This document shows, piece by piece, positions 1 through 8,922 of a stretch of DNA of 64,000 nt. This stretch comes from Gammaproteobacteria bacterium. Its GTDB lineage: Bacteria; Pseudomonadota; Gammaproteobacteria; Enterobacterales; Alteromonadaceae. Position 1 is the first letter of the stretch, and each line of letters starts with the position of its first letter. The notes below the pieces were generated by a model. The model made no database searches. It saw only the letters and a program-made list of their open reading frames with translations, and was not told the DNA's origin. The position numbers and the translations under genes were made by a program. The DNA lies in NCBI GenBank assembly GCA_018825965.1, contig JAHKAA010000010.1, positions 62,001 through 126,000 on the forward strand. The letters are read 5' to 3'.

Positions 1-3
1 GCC

Positions 4-33
4 AATAAAGTCCTGCATCAGCAGGACTTTATT
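4..33. terminator. Stem-loop, probable terminator
   Basis: A perfect 13-bp inverted repeat (4-16 and 21-33, loop of four bases) lies about 90 bp past the glutaminase stop codon. The arm ends are A/T rich on both strands, so it could end transcription from either side. Nothing else is recognisable in 34-124. Confidence 0.6.
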
Positions 34-124
34 AATTGACCAGTATATTACTCTCTAGTCGTATCAATCCTAATATCTGCCATCACAGGCATACTTATAA
101 AGCAACACCAGGGTCTCAAAGAAC

Positions 125-1657
125 TCAAGCCACTTTTTTGGGGCCGTCTTTATCACCATCCAATAATTGAATAACTGCCTGTTGTTTATGTCGTATTGCG
201 TCATCAAGCGGTGTAAATCCCCAGCGATCCAATGGATTATGCTGCACTTTTTGCTTCAGCAGATACCCGACAGCTTCAGCCTGCCCCTCAGCTGCTGCCA
301 GATGCAAAGGCGTACGGCCATCGTAGTCAGCACTGTTCAGATCATGCTCGTGTGCCACTAAACGTTTAAGTTCATTGACGTCGCCAATACTGGCGGCATA
401 AATCGCCTGATAAATCAGGTTGCTTTCACGCTCATTTCTCACTCTGCGCGGGTCCAGTTTTTTAGACTCCACTAAACTGTCGTAATTGTGAAAACAAAAC
501 CGCTCTACCAGTTTGGTCAGGAAATCTACCCCACGGACACTGTTTCCACAGGCGTCAAGTCTTGGCGACCAGACAGCAATGCCTAACACATTAGGGATAA
601 CAGCCATAATGACACCCGACACAGACGATTTAGCAGGAATGCCCACTTTAAAAGCGAATTCGCCCGAGTAATCGTACATGCCACATGAGTACATCATTGA
701 CAGACAATTCTTAATGGTTTCTTTGGTAAAAACCCGCTGACCAGTTTGCGGACATACTCCCCCATTGGCCAAAGTGGCGCTGATCGTCGACATATTATTG
801 GCAGTTACCTCTGTGGAACAAGCGGCAAAGTAGTAATCCAAGGTGCTGTTAATTTCGATGCCTTCCGGAAATGCTCCCCTTTCACGCATATGATGTGCAA
901 GCGCAAAGTTACGATCTGCCGTTTCACGTTCTGATTGGAATACTGCATTATTAAAACCTGGTTGCCGATCTCCAGATAATGCTTTGACAATACTATTGAG
1001 GTATTCCAGCCGATCCGCTGTAGGTAGATCCCGCCTCATCAGGCTACTGCTCATAATGGCGCCAGCATTAATCATCGGATTATGTGGCAAGCCTATGCGG
1101 TTGAGTGTCAGCTCATTAAAGGATAAACCACTGGGTTCGCGTCCGACATGGCGGTGCACTTTCTCTTCACCATGCTCTTCCAGAGCAGCGCAATATAGGA
1201 TAGGTTTGCAACTTGATTGTAAAGTAAACGCGTCATCAACATCACCTAAACAAAAACGTTGACCATCAATGGTGCAAATGGCAACGCCAAACTTGTCTGC
1301 CGGCACCCTGCCTAATTGAGGTATATAGTCCGCAACTTTACCTTCTCGATTATCTAACACAGTATTAAAAATCTGCTGTACTTCCTGACTAAACTGAGTA
1401 AATTCAGGGATCACCAGCTGACCTGTGATGGCTCTCTCAAATAAAGTTCCGCCATAACTCAGTAAAGCGTCAAAGCCTTCTTTGCTGACTTTATTACCTT
1501 TAATACTTTCAAGCACACTAAGTACACCCGGCAATCGGGAATCATTGGTGGCTATCCCCGATTGTGTCAGACGAGCCAGTATTGCCGCTTTGCTCACCAT
1601 TCCTTCACCTTGTTCGTCCAAAGAACGAAACAGAGGATTTACGTCTGTTTGCTTCAT
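125..1657 (-). CDS. glsA: Glutaminase with C-terminal ankyrin repeats (GLS-like)
   Basis: Hydrolyses L-glutamine to glutamate and ammonia; cytoplasmic. The 510-aa product has an N-terminal helical region of about 80 residues (resembling the EF-hand-like part of animal GLS), then the beta-lactamase-like glutaminase domain (about 85-400) with the Ser-x-x-Lys catalytic pair at Ser148/Lys151 in LQSSCKP, and two ankyrin repeats near 435-500 (TPLHLAAAEG, then DRWGFTPLDDAI). Typical bacterial GlsA is about 300 aa without the flanking regions, so this has the animal kidney-type layout. The ATG at 1657 follows a GAGGGC ribosome site; an upstream in-frame extension lies inside amtB and was rejected. 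It starts 10 bp after the amtB stop and is the last gene of the glnII-amtB-glsA operon. Confidence 0.9.
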   Translation of the reverse strand: MKQTDVNPLFRSLDEQGEGMVSKAAILARLTQSGIATNDSRLPGVLSVLESIKGNKVSKEGFDALLSYGGTLFERAITGQLVIPEFTQFSQEVQQIFNTVLDNREGKVADYIPQLGRVPADKFGVAICTIDGQRFCLGDVDDAFTLQSSCKPILYCAALEEHGEEKVHRHVGREPSGLSFNELTLNRIGLPHNPMINAGAIMSSSLMRRDLPTADRLEYLNSIVKALSGDRQPGFNNAVFQSERETADRNFALAHHMRERGAFPEGIEINSTLDYYFAACSTEVTANNMSTISATLANGGVCPQTGQRVFTKETIKNCLSMMYSCGMYDYSGEFAFKVGIPAKSSVSGVIMAVIPNVLGIAVWSPRLDACGNSVRGVDFLTKLVERFCFHNYDSLVESKKLDPRRVRNERESNLIYQAIYAASIGDVNELKRLVAHEHDLNSADYDGRTPLHLAAAEGQAEAVGYLLKQKVQHNPLDRWGFTPLDDAIRHKQQAVIQLLDGDKDGPKKVA

Positions 1658-1667
1658 TGTCGTGCCC

Positions 1668-2963
1668 TCAGTTAATGTTATAAGCACGTAGGCCAACTTC
1701 GCTGATATCTCCGCCTTCACTTTCATGATGAGGCTGCAAACGGATACCTGATACACTGCGTAATAGAAACCAAATAACAAAGCTGCAACTAAACACCACA
1801 ACCCCAATAGCTGTCACACCTATCAACTGAGTGAGCAAACTGGTATTGCTATTGGTCAGACAAACAGCAAGTGTGCCCCAAATACCGGCGACCAGATGCA
1901 CAGGGATAGCACCTACAACATCGTCCAGCCGCCATTTTTCTAGTGTTGCCGTACTGATGACCATAAGCAATCCACCGACAGCACCAATCAACGCAGCCTG
2001 ACCAACAGTAGGTTCCAGCGGTCCGGCGGTAATACTGACCAGACCAGCCAAAGCTCCATTAAGCATTAAAGTCAGATCCAGACGTTTGTAGACCAGTTGC
2101 GACACCAGACTTACAATGATAACTCCCGCCGCTGCTGCGGCATTGGTATTTACAAAAATCTTAGCCACTGCATTTGCATCTGCCACAGACGAGAAAGCCA
2201 GTTGCGAACCGCCGTTAAAACCAAACCAGCCCATCCACAAAATAAAGGTTCCAAGTGTGACTATAGGTAAACTGGAAGGTGCTAATAACTGAGGATTACC
2301 TTGTGTGTCAAAACGGTCTGTACGAGCCCCTAACAGAATTACTCCTGCTAACGCCGCCCAACCGCCTACAGAGTGGACAATGCTTGAGCCGGCAAAATCA
2401 GAAAAACCCATCTCTGATAACCAGCCACCACCCCATGTCCAGTGCCCTATAACTGGGTACAAAACCCCGGTAAGCACGACAACAAAGGCCGCAAAAGGCC
2501 AGAATTTTATGCGTTCAGCCAAAGCGCCTGACACTATAGAAGCAGCAGTGGCGACAAAAACCATTTGGAAAAACCAACTTGCGCTGGAAGATACGCCGCT
2601 TGCAACTTGTATTGCTGCAGAGTTCGTTTCATCAGGAGCCCACACTTTAAACTCGCCAATAATCCCTGCATAGGTATCTCCATACATCAACTCATATCCC
2701 AACAAATAAAACATAATTGATGCAATGGCATACAGAGATATGTTTTTTGCCAGAATCACAGCAACAGATTTACTGCGCACCATACCGGCTTCCAGCATGG
2801 CGAACCCTGCTGCCATAAACATCACTAGTACGCCACAAATCAGCAATAAAAAGGTATTCATCAGATAACCGACTTCAGAGTTAACACCTGTGTCGGCTAA
2901 AGCCGCTGAACTGAGACACAAAGCGGTGCACCACAGCACGCATCTGAAAAGGATAGATAACAT
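1668..2963 (-). CDS. amtB: Ammonium transporter (Amt family)
   Basis: Inner-membrane channel for ammonium/ammonia uptake. The 431-aa protein has a signal-like first segment (AALADTG), about eleven membrane helices, and both pore histidines (in SSIVHSVGGW and in GAIPVHLVAGIWG). The C-terminal tail is of the kind that binds GlnK, ending GGDISEVGLRAY. The ATG at 2963 is chosen because AGGAG sits just upstream; a longer in-frame reading would run back towards glnII. Lying between a glutamine synthetase and a glutaminase, it probably supplies or recaptures ammonium for that pair. No glnK gene is next to it, which is unusual for amtB. Confidence 0.93.
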   Translation of the reverse strand: MLSILFRCVLWCTALCLSSAALADTGVNSEVGYLMNTFLLLICGVLVMFMAAGFAMLEAGMVRSKSVAVILAKNISLYAIASIMFYLLGYELMYGDTYAGIIGEFKVWAPDETNSAAIQVASGVSSSASWFFQMVFVATAASIVSGALAERIKFWPFAAFVVVLTGVLYPVIGHWTWGGGWLSEMGFSDFAGSSIVHSVGGWAALAGVILLGARTDRFDTQGNPQLLAPSSLPIVTLGTFILWMGWFGFNGGSQLAFSSVADANAVAKIFVNTNAAAAAGVIIVSLVSQLVYKRLDLTLMLNGALAGLVSITAGPLEPTVGQAALIGAVGGLLMVISTATLEKWRLDDVVGAIPVHLVAGIWGTLAVCLTNSNTSLLTQLIGVTAIGVVVFSCSFVIWFLLRSVSGIRLQPHHESEGGDISEVGLRAYNIN

Positions 2964-3022
2964 TATAAAGCTCCTAAAAAGAGAAAAAGGGCAGCCAAAG
3001 CTACCCTCTGAAATCAAGCAAA

Positions 3023-4090
3023 TTACGCCCTATTTTGACCAGTGCGCGCACAGTCAACAGCAGCTATCAGACATACACCTACCCGGTATGGATCGGAGTT
3101 GGCCCCTGGGCGACGATCTTCAAGGTAGCCGTAACCTTGTTGAGCCACAGGTTGCGGAATACGGATAGAGGCTCCACGGTGGGCAATGCCGCTTTTAAAA
3201 GTGTTGATACTGCAGGTTTCATGTAGACCCGTCAGGCGTTCTGCCAACCGATCGCCATATTCCACAATATGTTCGCTGTGTTTCGCTTCCAGCGCAGAGA
3301 CAATGCTATTGATTGCAGCTAAACCGTAACGTGGATCACGTGTATCAGAAGTTGAGAAGTTGGTATGCATACCTGCACCATTCCAATCACCTTTCATAGG
3401 CTTATTATCCAGTGATACATCTACACCAAAGACTTCACCAACACGATTTAGCAGGTAACGAGCCACCCAGACATCATCAGCGACTGTCAGCGCATCACAC
3501 TTCTCACCACTGATACCGCGATACCCTATCTGGAATTCCCACTGCCCTGGCATAACTTCAGCATTGATGCCGTAGAATAAGATGCCTGCAGCAAGACAAG
3601 CTTGAGCATGAGCTTCTACCACATCACGACCAAACACATTGGCATTGCCAGCAGCGCAATAATACTGGCCTTGAGGTGCTGGAAAACCTTGAGCAGGGAA
3701 ACCCAATGGACGGCCATCACGGAATAATGTGTATTCCTGCTCGAAGCCTAACCAAGGGTCCAATAACCCACTTGCATCATCCAGTACCTTACGTAAACGT
3801 GCGCGCTGATTTGAGCTATGTGTTCTGTTCTGTGCGTCATTCACTTCACATAGCACCAGATAGTTACCAGCGCCACGAAATGGGTCCTGATAGACCCGGA
3901 CAGGATTCAAAATACAGTCTGAGTCGTGGCCTTCGGCCTGATTAGTTGAAGACCCATCAAAGCTCCATGCCGGAAAATCTGACGGCTGAGGCTGATCTGG
4001 AAGATTCACGATACGAGCTTTAGAACGTATTTGTTGTGTAGGCTGAGCACCGTCAATCCAGAGATATTCAGCAAAACTTAAATTATTCAT
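3023..4090 (-). CDS. glnII: Glutamine synthetase type II (GSII)
   Basis: ATP-dependent ligation of ammonia to glutamate. The 355-aa length and motifs are those of eukaryote-like GSII, not the 470-aa GSI (GlnA): FDGSST at 44-49, the metal-binding FEQEYT at 116-121, NAEVMPGQWEFQIG at 176-189, and near the C-terminus HRGASIRIP followed by YLEDRRPGANSDPYRV. There is no GSI-type adenylylation loop. First gene of the operon with amtB and glsA; a 59-bp gap separates it from amtB. ATG at 4090 follows AAGGA. GSII occurs in rhizobia, actinomycetes and scattered gammaproteobacteria, usually as a second enzyme beside GlnA; whether this organism also has GlnA cannot be seen here. Confidence 0.93.
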   Translation of the reverse strand: MNNLSFAEYLWIDGAQPTQQIRSKARIVNLPDQPQPSDFPAWSFDGSSTNQAEGHDSDCILNPVRVYQDPFRGAGNYLVLCEVNDAQNRTHSSNQRARLRKVLDDASGLLDPWLGFEQEYTLFRDGRPLGFPAQGFPAPQGQYYCAAGNANVFGRDVVEAHAQACLAAGILFYGINAEVMPGQWEFQIGYRGISGEKCDALTVADDVWVARYLLNRVGEVFGVDVSLDNKPMKGDWNGAGMHTNFSTSDTRDPRYGLAAINSIVSALEAKHSEHIVEYGDRLAERLTGLHETCSINTFKSGIAHRGASIRIPQPVAQQGYGYLEDRRPGANSDPYRVGVCLIAAVDCARTGQNRA

Positions 4091-4401
4091 GGTTTTTTTC
4101 CTTATAAATTATGCGTTGTTCGAATGTCATATTCAGGCATTTTCCAGCGTTGCTTTGCTGAAATGTCTCAGCATTTAGTGAGGCCAGAAAATATGGGCTC
4201 ATAATAGAACGCCCCCGTGTTAGCAATCGTCGCAATATGCATGGTATTTACAGGGAAAATCGTGTTATTTACTGGTGATTTCGTAGTATTTCTGACACTT
4301 GAGTTGCGGTAATCCATTTTTCGACTGAGACTAATAAAAAGAATAAAAATGCATTTCAAATTGATGGGTAGTGTTAATGAAAGTTCTTAGGGATGAAAAT
4401 T
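4091..4401. promoter_or_regulatory. Divergent intergenic region, glnII / SARP-hydrolase gene
   Basis: This 311-bp A/T-rich region must hold the promoters of the minus-strand nitrogen operon and of the plus-strand regulator-like gene. On the minus strand a GG-N11-GC element lies near 4170-4185; it resembles a sigma-54 site but its spacing is one base too long, so I do not call it. A 63-codon minus-strand open frame inside shows no coding character. Confidence 0.4.
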
Positions 4402-5991
4402 ATGAGTCTAAGCATTACAATGCTTGGCGAACTGGCTGTGTTTAACCATGGCCAACCAGTCACATTGCCAACATCAAAACGAACCCGGGCTTTACTTGCC
4501 TATTTGGCATTCACCAAAAGACCTCACAGAAGAGACAGATTATGTGAATTGTTCTGGGAAGTACCGGATGATCCAAGGGGAGCATTGCGCTGGTCACTCA
4601 GTAAAATGCGGCGACTTGTAAATAGTCCGGGTGTAGAGCGATTAGTCGCAGACAGAGAAAGAGTCGCTTTAACGGCTTTAGACATAGAAGTAGATATCCA
4701 CAGTCTGATCTGCCAAAAAGCTGAATTGGATTTACCCGTTGAAAAGCTAAAAACGGTAGCCCGGCAACTGGCTGAACCCTTTTTAGAAGGTATAGATCTG
4801 CCAAACCAACCGTTGTTTCAGCACTGGCTTACGTCAGAGCGACATGAAATAAACCGTATGAGATCAAAAGTACAGGAAAGATTATCGCATCATACAGCGC
4901 TAACATTGCCTGAACGACTGAACTGGACTAAAAGTTGGCTTGAGCTAGAACCTTTTAATACTCACGCAGCAACTTCATTGCTGAGCAAGTTAGAACAACT
5001 TGGACATAACGCAGAACTCAATCATTTATCGCAGGAACTGGGGAACAGGTTTAGAACAGCCGGAATCAGCTGGTCGGCCAAAACTCGCTCTGAAGATCTC
5101 AAACAGGACGTCAAAGACGATACACCAGTTGAAGGCCGCGACTTGTTGGCCAGGCAAAAAGTGCAATTTTGTACAGCCCGGGATGGCGTACGCATTGCCT
5201 ATGCCTCTGTTGGTCAGGGACAGCCAATCATCAAAGCCGCTAACTGGCTCAGCCATCTGGAACATGACTGGGATGCACCCATCTGGAGCCCTTTATTTCG
5301 TGATCTCGCGCTGGATCATCATTTTATCCGTTACGATGAACGTGGAAATGGCTTATCTGACTGGGATGTAAAAGACATCTCTTTTGAAGCTTTTGTCTCA
5401 GACCTGGAAACTGTGGTCGAAGCCAACCAACTGGAAAAATTTGCTTTATTAGGAATATCCCAAGGAGCTGGAGTCTCAATTGAATATGCGGTACGGCATC
5501 CTGAAAGGGTGAGCCATCTGATCTTATTTGGTGGTTACGCGGCAGGTTGGCGTGTTGGGGCTACAGAAGCTGTGGTTAAAGAGCGTGAAGCTATCATGAC
5601 ACTGACCGCAAGTGGCTGGGGTCAGGGCAATCCGGCTTATCGCCAAATCTTCTCCTCCACTTTTATGCCAAGCGCCAGTCCTGACGAATTGAACTGGTTT
5701 AATGAATTTCAGAGATTAACAACATCACCGGACAACGCTGTACGGTTTTTGTCTGTATTTGGTGACATTGATGTGCGGGCTCAGCTATCAAAGATAACGG
5801 TCCCCACTCTGGTGATCCATTCGCTTGGCGATCAGCGAATTCCGGTGAAAACAGGCCGGGATATAGCGGCAACAATCCCCAACGCTGAATTTGTTGGCTT
5901 AGAAAGTGACGGGCATTTACTGCTGGGTCGAGAAGGCGCCTCCAGAGTTTTTGTTGAAACCGTACGTAGTTTCATCTCAAGAACTCGCTAA
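4402..5991 (+). CDS. SARP-like regulator fused to an alpha/beta hydrolase
   Basis: The 529-aa protein has two parts. Residues about 1-90 look like an OmpR-type winged helix as in SARP/BTAD regulators (LGELAVF start, then TSKRTRALLAYLA and RRDRLCELFW, a hallmark of that group), followed by a helical BTAD-like region to about 245. Residues about 265-529 are an alpha/beta hydrolase with a complete triad: Ser353 in GISQGAG, Asp477 in LGDQRIP and His505 in DGHLLL. A membrane anchor is absent, so it is probably a cytoplasmic DNA-binding protein with a ligand-sensing or catalytic hydrolase domain. ATG 4402 has AGGG at the right distance; ATG 4393 is possible but has no room for a ribosome site. Target genes are unknown; the divergent nitrogen operon is an obvious candidate. 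Confidence 0.8.
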   Translation: MSLSITMLGELAVFNHGQPVTLPTSKRTRALLAYLAFTKRPHRRDRLCELFWEVPDDPRGALRWSLSKMRRLVNSPGVERLVADRERVALTALDIEVDIHSLICQKAELDLPVEKLKTVARQLAEPFLEGIDLPNQPLFQHWLTSERHEINRMRSKVQERLSHHTALTLPERLNWTKSWLELEPFNTHAATSLLSKLEQLGHNAELNHLSQELGNRFRTAGISWSAKTRSEDLKQDVKDDTPVEGRDLLARQKVQFCTARDGVRIAYASVGQGQPIIKAANWLSHLEHDWDAPIWSPLFRDLALDHHFIRYDERGNGLSDWDVKDISFEAFVSDLETVVEANQLEKFALLGISQGAGVSIEYAVRHPERVSHLILFGGYAAGWRVGATEAVVKEREAIMTLTASGWGQGNPAYRQIFSSTFMPSASPDELNWFNEFQRLTTSPDNAVRFLSVFGDIDVRAQLSKITVPTLVIHSLGDQRIPVKTGRDIAATIPNAEFVGLESDGHLLLGREGASRVFVETVRSFISRTR

Positions 5992-5997
5992 ACAGTA

Positions 5998-6126
5998 AAT
6001 TCCACGCGTATTACCACGGTAGGTTTACCGCATGAGTTGTATCATAGTGTGGCTAGTGTGATGGAGGCGGCAACGAGATTGATGAGCGATGGTCAGATCT
6101 TTGCTGCGTTACAACCAAAGCCCTAG
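5998..6126 (+). pseudogene. Coding-like 3' remnant of an unidentified gene
   Basis: Immediately after the hydrolase stop, the frame starting at 5998 reads as a plausible protein tail (TTVGLPHELYHSVASVMEA, ending AALQPKP) and stops at 6126. It has no start codon or ribosome site. A strong terminator on the same strand lies 75 bp further on, so this may be the end of a lost gene that was removed by deletion. The family was not recognised. Confidence 0.35.
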
Positions 6127-6199
6127 TTCCCAGACTTTCATTCGCAGCATACAGATGTCCTGTGATTGAATGTCACCATTTACTGATTTCCTGAATCAG

Positions 6200-6232
6200 C
6201 GCAGACGAGCAGATTTCGTCTGCGTTTTTTTT
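6200..6232 (+). terminator. Rho-independent terminator
   Basis: A perfect 9-bp stem (6200-6208 with 6216-6224) is followed by eight T residues. It ends transcription from the SARP-hydrolase gene or from the lost gene remnant before it. Confidence 0.85.
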
Positions 6233-6236
6233 ATAG

Positions 6237-6840
6237 TCAACCTGCTCTACACACCGCCTTCTGCGATAACCCAACAGCTTTATACGCATCATCAATCAGT
6301 TGCATTTGATCTACAGCATATTCGCTGCGGGCCAGCGTTTTGGTGTCGCCTTTGATGCAGGCTATTAAACGCACCAGTTCATGGTCGTATGTAGTGTTGT
6401 GCCGCAGTTGATTTGATAGTCGTGGTCCTCGCCGTCTTTGACTTGTGACCTTGATGCGGGGCGACCAGGTCAAAAACTTCCGGTTGGGCTTCCGCCTTCA
6501 AGGTACAACGAAGCATTGTGGTGACAGCTTAAATGTTCGCTCATGCACAGCCAAAATAAAGCAAAGGATCATTCGGGAACTGCAGATGAAGCTCAAAAGT
6601 ACTGTTGTTCAGAGGTTTAGGGCAAATGGTGGCGGCCCATAAAATGTGCAGTGTGCAGCGAAATAAAGTACGTAGTCAATGTCGTGGATAGGCAGCCTAA
6701 ATCTACTAAATCGCCATCGCCAAAAGGCACGTTATGGCGTAAAGAACCAGGTGTTTCGGCAGTACGCACCGAAAGTTGCGACGAACGGTGTGAATAGTGC
6801 CGAGCTCGCAACTCTTTAATTACCGTCCGACGTCAGTGGT
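6237..6840 (-). pseudogene. Degraded Gfo/Idh/MocA-family oxidoreductase
   Basis: Pieces of one protein can be read in different minus-strand frames. About 6840-6620 gives ELRARHYSHRS, then ETPGSLRHNVPFGDGDLVDLGC, matching the region where these enzymes have a glycine-rich stretch, GALVDLG and a histidine. About 6530-6440 gives LRCTLKAEAQPEVFDLVAPH. 6473-6237 gives the C-terminal part with RLIACIKGDTKTLARSEYAVDQ. Frameshifts and stops separate them, the Rossmann NAD-binding N-terminus is missing, and the conserved catalytic histidine segment is altered. This is a dead dehydrogenase gene. Confidence 0.65.
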
Positions 6841-7284
6841 GACTAAGTAGGTGCTGCACAAAATCAATGGGGCTAAAGCGGTTAACCAGAGATAATACCA
6901 ACGGGGATACAACTGAACTTCTAACCAGACTATCCTTTTACAATGCGAAGTACACAAACTTAAAATCTACCTTCACGGAAAAGCGCAAGCTAACCTGAGC
7001 TCAAGCGAAGCTTACACTAATTTTCAATACCTTAAATTTCCAGCGGTAACAAATAACCTTACACCGCGCTGCCTTATACTATCGTCACTTGTTGGATCTG
7101 TTTTATTTGCCAGAAACCAGCCTTTTGTAAAACCTTATCAGATGTCGGGTTTTCGGCTGAAACACAGGTAAATAAGGTTTATAGTTCCATTCGATTTCCT
7201 ACTGTCTCAACTGCTCCAGATCAAAGCTGGCAACACCAGATCTGCATCAACTGGCAACAAAACACGGATTTTATAAGCAGACAT
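6841..7284. other. Intergenic stretch without a recognisable gene
   Basis: Both strands are broken by frequent stops and no conserved protein piece was recognised. It probably continues the decay zone that holds the dead oxidoreductase. Confidence 0.4.
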
Positions 7285-7680
7285 TTACACTGGTCCTGTT
7301 GATGGCAAAACAGCTGTGCCCTGATGAAACACCATTTGCCAGCCTAAGCTATTGAGTTGCCATAAAGAGCTGCGTAGCGATAATTTGCTTTGCATCTCTC
7401 CTGCTTTACGTAATTTGGCTTTATACAATACCTGAGCTAAATCGGCGGACAACAGCCTGACCTCAAAATCAAAAGCTTCCACCGAAGGGGCTTGTTCTTC
7501 CGGTAGTCGCTGCAACACATGAGCTTTGTTAAAACGCACTCCAGAGGCTGCAATTTCTTCAAAACCGTTGGCCACCAACAGATTTAATCGGGTTTGACTT
7601 CGCCTTGTTTCCGGCTGATGCAGCTGTAATTCCAGTGCAATCAGGTGATCTGTTAAGGCTTGATGTTGTTCTGATGTCAC
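7285..7680 (-). CDS. DUF4440 / NTF2-like protein
   Basis: Small 131-aa soluble protein of the DUF4440 (NTF2-like cone fold) family, whose members are often uncharacterised or bind small ligands. Typical segments are visible: LTDHLIALELQLHQPETRRS at the start, LLVANGFEEIAASGVRFNK, and the C-terminal SLWQLNSLGWQMVFHQGTA. No signal peptide. The start is GTG at 7680 with AGGG about 10 bases upstream. It is a stand-alone gene beside the decayed region. Confidence 0.75.
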   Translation of the reverse strand: MTSEQHQALTDHLIALELQLHQPETRRSQTRLNLLVANGFEEIAASGVRFNKAHVLQRLPEEQAPSVEAFDFEVRLLSADLAQVLYKAKLRKAGEMQSKLSLRSSLWQLNSLGWQMVFHQGTAVLPSTGPV

Positions 7681-7869
7681 GACAGTAGACCCTGCGGTTG
7701 ATGTTAATTTGCTCTTTTACCTTCATTAACCCATAAGACGCGAATTTTTCTGGCTCTATAAAAAACAATATGAAGTAATACAGAGTGAAAGAAGGATGTT
7801 TCCCCAAAAGAGCATGCGATAAATGCAGCAAAGCGCTGAACCCTTGCTTCTTTGCTGCAAAGGATTGAT

Positions 7870-8922
7870 CTAAAAATTTATCACAAAAGGATGTGCCAGT
7901 ATTCGTTCCCGCTGCTCAGTTGTAAGCCCGGTTGCAGTCGCAGTTAATGGAATACGGTGCATTAGATTGCGGTTGGTTGTGCCAGGTAAATCATCTTCTC
8001 TGCCATTTTGCTCTTCCGTGTGTTCCAGTCCCAGATAGTGACCTATCTCATGGGCTGTTAACCGAGCCAGTTCCTCTGCTGAAAAAGGTAAAGCATCAGC
8101 AAAATCGCAGTGAGTCCGGGCAATAAAGACAGCATCCGCAGGTCCTGCACCACCCGGAATACGTGGTGTAATACCTGCCACACGATGCAGGCCAAAAGCA
8201 CTTTGTTGCTGCAGACAAGGGCCAATCACCACATCAATAATGCCTTGTTGTTTTTGTGGCAACACAGCAAGGATCTCAGCTAAAGGAGAAAAATCAGTCT
8301 GGCTTTGCATAATAAGATTGGTATCTTCAATCAATTCCACCTGAGTAATGGCAATCTCCAGCTCCAGCTCAAAACCAACCTGTTGTGCAAGTAATTCCAC
8401 ATCCAGGCTGGCCTGAACGGATTTGCTTAACACCAGCCGCAGTTGAAGACCAGGGTGAGACGGCTCCTCCGACAACCAGGACTCAATCTGCACGTGCAGA
8501 GGTAACTCAGCCTCAGCTGCACTGTCGCACTCCACAGACTCAAAACTGATACTGGCAAGCTCAGAGGCCGCCCCCTCTAACACAAATAAACCCGTCTGAT
8601 GTAGCAGAGTTGTGCGCCATCTGTTGTCCGCAGGAGCGATAGATCTAACCACAAGATCCTCACCTGCATCACTTAGGGCCGATGACACACGCAAACAACC
8701 TTCTGGCTTTGCGCTGACCCGAAGTGCCCGACGCAGGTTATCCGGAGCAACATTCACCGGACTTGTTGTGCCTGACACTGGGTCGACAGAAACAACAGCC
8801 AATGGAACCCACGGCTGGAATGCCGCGGGATGTTCAGCAGAGGATTCTGCTGTCTGTTCAGTGTTGCACCCAGCCAAACAGAGCGCGGCTATCAGAGCTA
8901 AATACAACTGTGAGGTTTTCAT
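7870..8922 (-). CDS. Metzincin-like zinc metalloprotease lipoprotein
   Basis: The 350-aa product starts with a lipoprotein signal (LAGC, Cys19), so it should be anchored in the envelope. The C-terminal part has the extended zinc motif HEIGHYLGLEH at 291-301 and, about 20 residues later, NLMH at 319-322, a likely Met-turn. This is the metzincin pattern (as in matrixin, reprolysin or pappalysin families), but the first 200 residues match no domain I know. The start overlaps the stop of the upstream HEAT-repeat gene by 4 bp, so the two are translationally coupled. Possible role: processing partner of the two other proteins in the cluster. Protease call good; substrate unknown. Confidence 0.8.
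   Translation of the reverse strand: MKTSQLYLALIAALCLAGCNTEQTAESSAEHPAAFQPWVPLAVVSVDPVSGTTSPVNVAPDNLRRALRVSAKPEGCLRVSSALSDAGEDLVVRSIAPADNRWRTTLLHQTGLFVLEGAASELASISFESVECDSAAEAELPLHVQIESWLSEEPSHPGLQLRLVLSKSVQASLDVELLAQQVGFELELEIAITQVELIEDTNLIMQSQTDFSPLAEILAVLPQKQQGIIDVVIGPCLQQQSAFGLHRVAGITPRIPGGAGPADAVFIARTHCDFADALPFSAEELARLTAHEIGHYLGLEHTEEQNGREDDLPGTTNRNLMHRIPLTATATGLTTEQRERILAHPFVINF

Noticed and set aside
4165..4190. Possible sigma-54 promoter for glnII
   Set aside because: GG and GC elements are 11 bases apart instead of 10, and the flanking consensus is poor.
4168..4359. 63-codon minus-strand frame in the glnII upstream region
   Set aside because: No ribosome site, no homology-like pattern, and it would occupy the whole promoter region of the nitrogen operon.
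7559..7831. 90-codon minus-strand frame overlapping the DUF4440 gene
   Set aside because: It is a shadow in another frame over the DUF4440 start; composition is not protein-like.
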